NCBI GenBank assembly: GCA_958510875.1 | Contig: OY294070.1 | Coordinates: 17,785,631-17,849,630, forward strand | DNA length: 64,000 nucleotides | DNA from: Endomychus coccineus | Taxonomy: Eukaryota; Arthropoda; Insecta; Coleoptera; Endomychidae | Direction: 5' to 3' | Part shown: piece by piece, positions 55,605-64,000 of the stretch | Layout: each line of letters starts with the position of its first letter | Position numbering within the stretch: position 1 is the stretch's first letter | Made by a program: the position numbers and the translations under genes | Notes under the pieces: model-generated | Database searches by the model: none | Told to the model about the DNA's origin: nothing | What the model saw: only the letters and a program-made list of their open reading frames with translations

Positions 55605-56958
55605 CTGGGTTCCCCATAATAGACTACCCATTTTAATATTTGAATTAAAATTTTTTTAGTTAACAAAACAAACTTCAACACATTTTTCAATATTAGATAA
55701 AAAGTGGTTCATTACACGGCGTAGCAAACCTTTGTCTATTCCTTCAACTTCTTCACGAATTTTGACTTTCAGTTCCTTGATTGTACCTGGACGACTCGCA
55801 AACACTTTGGCTTTTTAATATCCCCACAGGAAAAAATCGGGTGCCGTTAAGTCGGGGGACCTCGAAGCCCAAGGCAAATTTCCGAATCGAGAAATGACTC
55901 GGCCATTAAACATTTCACGCAGAACCCTCATTGAGTTTCTGGCGGCATGAGCTGTTGCCCCATCTTGTTGGAATAGTAAGGCATTATTTAGTAATCCTCG
56001 TCTATTTAATTCTGGAATGAGAAATGTCTCTAGCATATTAACGTAGCACTCGGATGTTACTGTTACAGCGCGGTTATTTTCATCCTCAAAAAAATAAGGG
56101 CCAATAATACCAAAAGATCACACCACAGAACAACTTTTGGATTATGGAGGTTCTGTGTAAAGATTTCACGAGGATTTTTATTTGACCCGTATCTAAAATT
56201 CTGTTTATTGACCATGCCGTTCAAATAAAAATTTGCTTAGTCGGTCATTAGGAGACTGTGAATTGCTCCTTGATGTAAATTCTTGACAAAATGCTAACCT
56301 TGCTTCTTTATCTTGATTGCTAAGGTGCTGTGCCATTTGGTATTTATAGGGATGAAATTTTAAATCCCTTTCAAGAATTCGATCTAAGCTTTCCTTCGAT
56401 ATTCCTAGGATAAGGGTTTGTCGATTAGCAGACCTTTTAGGACTTCTCGTAAACGCAATTCTAACTCGTTCAATATTTTCTGGTTTACGAACTGTTTTTC
56501 GACGTCCAGGCTTCTTCAAATTTTGTACAGAACCATTTTCACGCCAATGACGAACCCATAACTTAACAGTTTCACGATTCGGCGCGTGACCCCTATTGTT
56601 GTTATTAAACTGACGCCGGAATGCACGCCTAATATAACTTCTTCTATCGAATTGCTTCTTATGTAAGTTTCTACACAAAACACACGTTGTTGGACTGAGT
56701 AATCCATGAAAGTTCAAACGGATGTTGAAATAATGGCTTAAAAGCAAAAAAAATAAATAATTATTCATGAAAACTAACAAACTTTTCTCCACGAAATCAT
56801 TAATTTAAAATTTATTTGTGACAGGCGCCTACTTGATCAATAATTTACTTGAGTCCCAAAGACTACAGAAGATAATCCCACAGAGAACAACCTATTTAGT
56901 TATCTCGTAGGGAATTTATCAATAATATAAAATGGATAGTCTATTATGGGGAACCCAG
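55605..56958 (-). mobile_element. DD41D transposon, second family (1354 bp, both ends present)
   Basis: The terminal inverted repeats begin CTGGGTTCCCCATAATAGAC; the right end differs by one base within the next 15 bp. Each is flanked by TA (55603-55604, 56959-56960). The same right end, with 315 bp of interior, is at 34540-34855. One transposase gene on the minus strand lies inside. Confidence 0.9.
55815..56707 (-). pseudogene. DD41D transposase of the second family, frameshifted
   Basis: ATG at 56707: MDYSVQQRVFCVETYIRSNS. A frameshift follows within about 20 codons. The next frame gives RRAFRRQFNNNNRGHAPNRE, VKLWVRHWRENGSVQNLKKP (helix-turn-helix and linker), ISKESLDRILERDLKFHPYK and YQMAQHLSNQDKEARLAFCQ. 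The first catalytic block MTD.ANFYLNGMVN is out of frame at about 56250-56210, with a stop in place of the usual Glu. The last frame (56036-55815) gives LLFQQDGATAHAARNSMRVL then WASRSPDLTAPDFFLWGY. From the D of QQDG to the last D are 41 residues (DD41D). At least three breaks; not functional. Confidence 0.87.
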
Positions 56959-56960
56959 TA

Positions 56961-57911
56961 TGTTTGAAATTCTACAATAAATCATGCATTAGACATAGTG
57001 GCTTTCTATGATGAGGCTTGGAGTCACATACGTTCATCAATGATCTACTATCCTTACAGAGGTTTATATTAATTGATTGGACCCTATAAATGACACCCAT
57101 CTAGATTCCGTTAACAGCTTCGCTTGGCGTGCAGCTCGCATAATATTTTAGTATTCATTCCTGTCCATCGACATTATCGGAATCTAAAGTTGCATGATCT
57201 AACCCTTTTCTCCATATTCGGATGGATATAATATTATATAAAGTGTTCTATCGTGCCCATATCATGAATACTAACAATATGGTTAGAGGTTCGAACAATG
57301 GTTAATTACAAAATTAAATGTGGGTATTCTACATGGCTTATATTTATTGTTATTATGGAAGGTTTCATAATGCAATAATTTACAACAATGAACCTGTGAA
57401 CTTATTTATAAGAAGAAGAAAGCGGTACTTCATGATAGTGTGTGGGTATAAATTGCTCTAACTCATTGTACAACGGGCGGGCTACAATTTATTATTAAGT
57501 AAGATTTTATAATTAGGCTACTTAGAAGTAAAATGGCTTAGTGCAGATCGTATTGTTCCAATGTAACAAATATTCTCATGTTAAACAGGAAGTAGTAGAT
57601 CTGGACATAATTATAGTAAAAAAATAATGATTTTGACAGAATAATACATAGAAATAGCGCTAGAATAATAACATATTCAGTTCTTATAGGCACTACGTTA
57701 CTACCGGAGGGGTGAAACATATTTGCGCAATAGATACATATCTAACTGAGATACCTGCCGAAAACTGGCGAAATTTTAGAAATTACATCCAATGAGATTG
57801 CAGCAAATGAGTTCACACAATAGGAAATATATAATTCGTAGCTGATAGGATTGTAGGTAATAGCATTAGAACTGTTCCCTGAATGAGAGCTATTTAAGCT
57901 ATAATGGTCAT
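56961..57911. other. No gene seen
   Basis: No coding or repeat evidence. The frame 57538-57720 minus is AT-driven. Confidence 0.45.
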
Positions 57912-59120
57912 GGACCGTATATTCTAAGGGTCATGGTTGTTCGGTGTCAGATCCGTAGTTACCGCTTCTATTTCGAGGTTGTACTGTGAGACAAAGGGAC
58001 TCCGGAAAGGAAGAGAAAATGGCGTACTTCTGGTAAAATCGTTCAAGTGAGAAGTCGTTTGCCAGGTTATTTCAACAGGGAGGTGATACCAAGCTTGTGT
58101 TCGGAACCAAATTCTGGGAATATTCTTCCGTTGAAAGTAGAGGCATCAATTACCAATTTGTATTGGAATAATTGGATTTATTGGAGTAATTAATGCACCT
58201 TAAGGGATTAAAACTTAGTTTCAACGTGACTGGTTGTGAACGGAAGTAAAATTTGTCTTATTGAAAGGAAAACCCTATCGTGTTAGAGGTAAATATCTTT
58301 GTAATTCCAATTGATTCATTCACTGACTTCAGGAATTAATTTGCCTTAATAGGTGGTATCTGACAGAACATAGGCTAGTCCTAAATTGTTCAACAATTGT
58401 TATGTATTTTGTTCATGTCTGTCTTCTGACGACGATGGAACAATAGAGGTTTGAACATATCCTGATTTCAGGGTTCCTTGTTTTGTCTATGTTGTGGAAA
58501 ATTCAACAAGAAGTGTATTGAGGTTGGTTTGAGTCTGCTGTGTGAAAGATTACTTAGGAGTCGCTGATTTACTTGTGACGTACAATTGTGGAACTGCATT
58601 ACAACTGTGGCAGGAGTCCCCTACATCAAGTAGAAGTAATAATTCATAACCGAGGACAACACCTTATCCGGCTCTCACCATGTCAGGCTACCGATTTTGA
58701 TTTTATGTAACATTTGTAATTAATCATTGAGAATTGTATATTGTGTAAATTCAATTGTTTACTTGTTTTAATGATTTAAGTAATTAACTTCATTCATATT
58801 TTCAATTCATTCGCTTCATATCTCATTAATATAAGTTCTGTCATAAACTATATCAATATTAGTATCTCAAAGTAAATTTCAATCATTCTGGGTACAGGTC
58901 TTTTATTTTTTTTTTTCAGGATAATTTAACCTGGGGACTTGAGTATTTGTATCCCCTAGTTATATACATAATTCATTGGTTGGTTAAAATACTCTGGCAC
59001 CCGAATTCTTAACATCTAAAATTATAACTCACGACCGTCTTCACTGTAGCTGTCGGCAACCAAAAGATAAAATAGAGCTTTTAGTTCATCCTTAAGTAAG
59101 AGTAAATTGGAACCCTTACA
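57912..59120. mobile_element. Solo LTR of family A, copy 2 (left end missing)
   Basis: From ggaccgtatattctaaggg to aacccttaca it follows 43990-45197 closely in the same orientation, including tcggtgtcagatccgtagtt, caggtcttttattttttt, and ctcacgaccgtcttcactgt. The right terminus TTACA at 59120 is the same as in copy 1. The left 75-80 bp, including TGTAACGTG, are absent or diverged, and no target duplication was found. Confidence 0.8.
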
Positions 59121-59405
59121 TGTGTTAATCTGAATCACGACTCAGGATCATATCCAGGGCAGCAACCACTATGTAGCGTGAAATTTTCACACGTGGCAAC
59201 TGTAATGGTTGGCGAAACGTGGCATCGAGTCGTGCTACTCTGACGCGCATTTCATCTGGAAGCGAAAAACCTAACATGGAAATATCTATAGAAAAGGGAA
59301 AGGTCAACCTCATATCTACGATGTTATAAAGAGGTCAATGAATTCGTAGGTGTGACATCGTCAGTCAGACGAATATCTCTCTTCTGGATAGAAGTATTTA
59401 AAAAA
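59121..59405. repeat. PLE terminal-repeat remnant joined to a LINE remnant
   Basis: 59185-59225 plus (CACGTGGCAACTGTAATGG, TTGGCGAAACGTGG) resembles the hammerhead-like PLE remnant at 1870-1918 in inverted orientation. 59285-59400 (aaatatctatagaaaaggga, gaatatctctcttctggata) matches 54955-55060 of a LINE. The first CTGA core of a hammerhead is lost. Confidence 0.5.
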
Positions 59406-59429
59406 ATCTCGCAGAAGTCTTCTATTCAA

Positions 59430-60712
59430 GATAATTCATAGTTCTTCCTGGTGCCACAGGAGCTATGAAAGTACTGCCACGGCTGCACTTGGAGCTCCAA
59501 TGAAGGTGGAACCATTCCACCTGACTATAAAAGAAGTTGCAATAAAAGCTGCCCACAGACTTATATCAATAGGACTGTGGAAGGCAAAAGGTAGCCTTAC
59601 CTCACTACCAATCAGTTATGAATCGTATTCCATTCACTCAATCAGAACAGATGGAATGACACCAACATACATCTTAGATAAGAAGTACCGTATAAGTATA
59701 CCTTCCCAAGAAGATTGCTTAAGCAACAATCAATCAGTCCACCAACCAATGGTGAAATCTGGTTCACTGATGGAGCCAGAAACCATGGACGCAAAGCCCA
59801 AGTAAACTGAAACAACGCTGGAAAAAAAGAACGCAACCCCACATTAGCATATGCTGCGCTGTGTAGCATAAGCATCAGCTCGAGGCTAGAGTGGGAGTGC
59901 AGTAACACGCTAAACAACCTTGGGGAGACGAAGGCAAACTCATCCTATTCTGGATCCCCAGTCACTTGGGAATAATGGGAAATAGCTGATGAGCTTGCAA
60001 AACGGAGGGCTAACATTCCACTTCTGGGTCAGACCACAACATTCGGAAGAGTGGCAACTAGTGAACGGTTACAGGCATTCGAAAGCACTGATTGGACCTC
60101 ACATTAGAGAATACTGTTCTCAGTAAGTGAGGAATATGGTTAAAATCGATGCCAAACTGCTGACACAGATACTAACAGGACATGGACCGTTCAACTACAA
60201 CCTCCACAAGCGATTCATGTTTGTGCAAGTGGTGTGAACGAAAAAACGACATGTAAGTGCACATTCTGTGCAGATGCATAACACCATCCCAAGACGCAGA
60301 TCAATTCTACAGAGCTGAGCGACACTGAGGAGATACAAACACTGAATATGAAGACGGTGCAGAGCATGAAACACCTACCCTATCCCAACTAGGTGTAGAA
60401 TATGTGACCATTCGTCCACTTCGAGAACATGGTGAACACTCTCGAGTGGTAACGAATCCCCTCGGTCTACCTTTGGAGCTTGATGAACACTCTTGAGTGG
60501 AAACCGCTTCACTAGGCCAACGTTACATAAGATATATCACGAAGATGACGGAATCGTTCACCTGGGGAGCATGGTGAACACTCTCGATTGGGATTCGCCC
60601 TTTGGTAGCCCAATGAACACTCTTCAGTGGGAACCTCTCCACTTGGTGACAACGTGACACGGGGTGCAAAGTGCTTCGGCCTAGGCATTAGGGGCCGTCC
60701 CCCCCTTAATAA
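59430..60712 (+). pseudogene. LINE 3' half with RNase H domain and repeated 3' UTR
   Basis: Frames read ESTATAALGAPMKVEPFHLT, IKEVAIKAAHRLISIGLWKA (linker after RT), then FFTDGARNHG-like, LEWECSNTLNNLGETK, and WEIADELAKRRANIPLLGQT (RNase H: TDG...D...GNExADELA), followed by LTQILTGHGPFNYNLHK (C-terminal tail). RNase H plus LTGHG is found in I-type LINEs. The frame shifts at about 59805 and again later, and the catalytic block SDS is not recognisable. The 3' UTR (60430-60660) has four copies of TGAACACTCT(C/T)GAGTGG-like words, each able to fold as a 5-bp hairpin. The end is marked by TTAATAATAATG. Confidence 0.75.
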
Positions 60713-61379
60713 TAATGATTGTTTGTTTTTGTTTCAACAATTATTGGAAAAATGTAAACTTCGACTTTTCATTCTCCTTAAGCATTAGGTTGCCCAAATT
60801 CACTAAGTTTTCTCCTTGCATGCTCGTACTTCTCGAACATCTTGATGAGTGCTGAAACTGATCTGAAACGGCATCGGACTATCGTATTATGAGTTACATC
60901 AATGAGTGTAGATTGAAAAAGTTGTATTGAAAATACAGAGCCATATTTTTAAAAAGCTTATGATAGCCGAAAATCAGGACCTACTTCTTCCATCCAATTA
61001 GAAGTATAAATGAATCTTCTACATGTTACAATGTGCATGACTTCACATAACACTGCCCTTCAGTTCCAGCTTCGTAGAGTATTTTTCGAGGAAGCTGGAT
61101 ATCCAATGTTCTTTTTTTCTTATTTTCAATAATTAGGTACATGCAATCGCTTTTTTTCTTCCAACATTTAATAGACAACACAATTGCTTGTAGATGACAT
61201 TTACTCATTTACGACAAATCTTTGATAAATAAGATTGATAACCAAAAACGCAAAATCAACAAACCAAATTACAGCCATTACTTTCAAATAAAATACCGAA
61301 ATTCAAAAATTTCAGTTATCATCATTCAGGAATCAATGTTTTTTAAAAATGCACGAAGTACCTACTAAGCCAGAATAGA
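60713..61379. other. No gene seen
   Basis: AT-rich DNA; frame 61026-61208 minus has no recognisable domain. Confidence 0.45.
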
Positions 61380-61650
61380 AGATCAACTAGAACCATAGTT
61401 GGGCTCCTGAAAGGACATTGTAGACTCAACAAAGACATGAACAATATCGGACTGGTGAAGGCCTAGCAAGGTTAAGGTTCTCAACAATAGGAAAGGATAA
61501 ATCACAACCCTCCCATTATATGGAGGACCTAAGGTCTGGCCTATGAAGTCTAGTAATAAAGACTGGTCTAGACAGAGCATACACAATAGATATGCAAAGG
61601 TTGCGGTGAGCCTACAAGCCCCATACAATCTATCTATCTAACATACAACT
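61380..61650 (+). pseudogene. LINE C-terminal tail fragment
   Basis: Plus-strand frame: RTIVGLLKGHCRLNKDMNNI then GLVKA, stops, and later TGLDRAYTID. Relatives end RxLxGLLTGHCxLNxHLxxMGL, the zinc-knuckle tail after RNase H or RT in R1/I/Jockey-type LINEs. It is about 270 bp, with no RT attached. It may belong to the LINE at 59430, but the tail there is already present, so it is a separate copy. Confidence 0.6.
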
Positions 61651-62620
61651 TTAAACTTATATACTGGTTTAATTTCTTGTGCAGAACTAATTTTTTCTTC
61701 AAAAAATTATGTCGATTCTCATGGCGAAATAGCGAAATAGATCAAAACAACACAGTTGTTCGGCTTGCTAAAAAGCATAAGCCACACCATCACCATCGTG
61801 TCACTAGTGTTGTAATGATTTTGTTCTTGAAATAACTGTGCATATTCTATATGATATCATGTTTGTTATAGTTTATTTACTTTCTTTAACCTTCACTATA
61901 AACCCGCACAAATACCTGCAATCTCCTCGACCATATATGTCATGCTATCGAATAAAAAACTCAATTAACACTAATTATTTTCTACGTTCGACTTGAGGAT
62001 TTTAATTGCCAATATTAAAATGGATGTTAAAATGCACTCCGATACCAACGCACGATGTACAACGTCGACAAGATAATACCCCTCGTAGTACTTTCAACGT
62101 GTATTTATTTTCATTGCCAGCTATTTAGTTATCGTCGAAGGCATTCGAGTGCAGCTTTTTCTATGACTTAATCAGAAGCCAGCTTACTTCTTACGCGTAC
62201 TAAGTCAGTAAACATAGGTTAAATGGGAGCCATGTGTCTAACAAGTATTTATTGGATAGTGATTCACCAGGTTGAACAGTAACAACACGTTTTTTAGACC
62301 TAGACAGCCGTTTCGCTATACTCATGAGCTCGTCATTGAGACGAGGCAAACTGAAGTCAACCTTTTCCGAATGTGATGTCGGAACTTAGATGTTCCAACA
62401 CCATCTGTCGGTAACCATATGTCCCCTGAGAATGCCACTCACAATGCTACGCATTGATAACACAGTTCTCGTGATTCAAAGAATCGACGGGTAAACGGGG
62501 TTCAGCAGTTAATCTTAGAAATAATTTCGTATTAGCTTAATTTAAATTACATATTGCTAGTAAACTTTCAAAAAAGATCCATTAGAAGACAGGGTTTTTA
62601 CATTGAAAAAGTAGACGGTG
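61651..62620. other. No gene seen
   Basis: No ORF or repeat that I can support. Confidence 0.45.
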
Positions 62621-62623
62621 TAC

Positions 62624-62790
62624 TAAGAACTCAGTTCACGTGTGGCAAGTCCTTATATATATCCTAAAATACTAATAAAATTTTTGTTTTACTATCCGTA
62701 TATCGGCATTATGCCATAACGTACTGGTGACCAGCTGCAATATAGCCTCTGGCTAGTGACGTCACGATCGAGCACTCAGGGTATTGCACA
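62624..62790. repeat. Dispersed repeat C, copy 2
   Basis: Matches 26985-27130 in the same orientation (gaactcagttcac, ttttgttttact, tgcaatatagcctctggct, tgacgtcacgatcga). Confidence 0.6.
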
Positions 62791-63229
62791 GGCTGGTCAT
62801 ACTTTCAGTGTCAAGCTCAGGACCTGCCGAACATATTTCTACCCGACTACATTTTTCTAACGAGCGTCGAAGTTGTGAAACTCAGCCTAGCGAGATATTT
62901 CGCGATGCCTATAACCTCCAAAGCTTGTAACGGGTTACGTTACGAGATATTATAGAACTTGGTAATGAACAGATTAGATATCTTTTCGGCTAGGAATCTT
63001 GTCATATGGTTAATTAAAGACATCTGCCGGTCAATAAAACATCGATTAATGAAACTAGCATTCCTGATGTGTGATGTCGCTAAATATCGCGAAGTGGCAG
63101 GTATGATAACGGAAGTCGAAGAGAACTCATTGTGGTTTTGACCTTTAATAGGGTAAGTCAAGATTTATATTTCATTGTCTTTACATACATTTTCTTAATT
63201 TTTGCTTCCGAAATATGATGCACATCAGG
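62791..63229. other. No supported gene
   Basis: Two short frames on opposite strands (62959-63141 plus, 62940-63161 minus) overlap each other almost fully. Neither has a recognisable domain, so I do not call either. Confidence 0.4.
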
Positions 63230-63604
63230 CTACATATAATTTGATTTAGATTTGTTATTAAACTTCTGGATATACAGTACCTGAATGTGATTATATTTCG
63301 GAGGAAGTTTCACTCGACTTATCTTAGGACACCCAATCAGATTTGCATTTAGCATGATCCCAGGTATATCTTTTTCATCATTACAGGGATTGTTGTAGTC
63401 ATTGTATGAAATTACTCTAAAGAGACGTGGGCAGTTGATACAGACAATATTTAATTTCCACCTTTTTACTTGACCCCGCAATTTGTGCACATGGCATTTG
63501 CGCGATTTTGTAGACCGCCATTTTGTTATCCTAGTACAAGATACATAGGATGGTCTTATTAGACCAACATGCAGTAAAGATTGATAAGGGTGACCACGAA
63601 ACAA
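63230..63604 (-). other. Unrecognised 124-codon ORF
   Basis: Open from the ATG at 63604. The peptide is rich in Lys, Arg and Cys and includes YVSCTRITKWRSTKSRKC and LIGCPKISRVKLPPKYNH. I recognise no domain, signal peptide or membrane segment. It is the longest frame here not explained by a mobile element, but it may be a chance ORF. If real it could be one exon of a host gene. Confidence 0.2.
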
Positions 63605-64000
63605 ATAACCTAATTACTGCTTATTAGGTATACAGATATTTATTACACTGTCACGCCGTTTAGGAGTTAATATACAGTTTACATTATCAATCCACGTGTA
63701 CAATTCATTTCAAGCAAACCAGAATTTTATGCTAACTAGCAAATTTCAACCTTTCAAATAATATTCTTTCAGATACAATTTTAATTATTATTCTTTCAAG
63801 TCACATTTTTAGTATTATTAATTCAGTCACATGTTAACTATTTGCCAATTTTAAATATCAATTGTAATCGTTTATTTCTTTCAGATTAAATTAAATTTTT
63901 GCCTAAATTGATATCTCGTCAAGATATCCATTTTGTAATAGTGTTTTCACAATTTGGGAAAGATAACATTATCGATTGTGGAATCACCTGGTTATTCCAA
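63605..64000. other. No gene seen
   Basis: AT-rich DNA up to the window edge. Confidence 0.4.

Noticed and set aside
62940..63161. Overlapping ORFs on both strands as a host exon
   Set aside because: The two frames cover each other almost completely and neither shows a domain; there is no way to choose without transcripts.

Overview
This 64 kb window reads as nuclear DNA of an arthropod, most likely an insect. It is AT-rich, has no operons or ribosome binding sites, and is filled with animal-type mobile elements: Penelope-like elements (PLEs) with GIY-YIG endonucleases, several LINE lineages, LTR retrotransposons, hAT, mariner and DD41D elements, Helentron-like DNA, and MITEs. I cannot place it to order. 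I found no convincing host protein-coding gene, tRNA or rRNA. Almost every recognisable protein fragment belongs to a transposon, and nearly all are broken by frameshifts, stops, truncations or later insertions.

Layout. 0-5.3 kb: the start of a DUF4817-type transposase at the left edge, a PLE reverse transcriptase (RT) fragment and a LINE 3' end. 5.3-8.0 kb: hAT copy 1, with an exact 8-bp target duplication, sitting in an older repeat. 9-10.4 kb: MITE-like DNA ending in ACAGGGTGTCC-type termini. 11.65-15.3 kb: a three-layer nest (PLE endonuclease gene, a LINE inside it, a solo LTR inside the LINE). 16.3-20 kb: a 342-bp tandem array that has captured a slice of a DD41D transposase gene, followed by the DD41D element itself. 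20.9-25.5 kb: a foldback MITE, a PLE endonuclease remnant with a hammerhead-like motif, and a mariner split by a 1.4 kb palindromic MITE. 26-30.9 kb: two fragments of one LINE family, the second split by hAT copy 2. 32.4-39.7 kb: two Helentron-like copies (one with a 201-aa endonuclease ORF), DD41D remnants, a LINE RT, a long but broken PLE and an upstream hammerhead-like motif.

40-47.6 kb: another PLE endonuclease fragment, then a LINE split three times, by a 2.0 kb palindromic MITE and two solo LTRs of different families, each with its own target duplication. 48.2-50.6 kb: an LTR-retrotransposon leader with a tRNA-Lys-type primer-binding site and a gag start, a LINE 3' end and a PLE. 50.6-54.2 kb: a composite of ~530-bp inverted arms, an apparently exact 940-bp tandem duplication and a second inverted repeat. 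54.9-61.7 kb: LINE fragments, a second DD41D element, a second copy of one LTR, and a LINE with RNase H. The last 2 kb hold only an unrecognised ORF and a dispersed repeat.

The elements do not form a pathway; they are layers of insertion. Target-site duplications and interrupted reading frames give a relative order at several loci, which is the firmest biology in the window. All comparisons between copies were made by eye.
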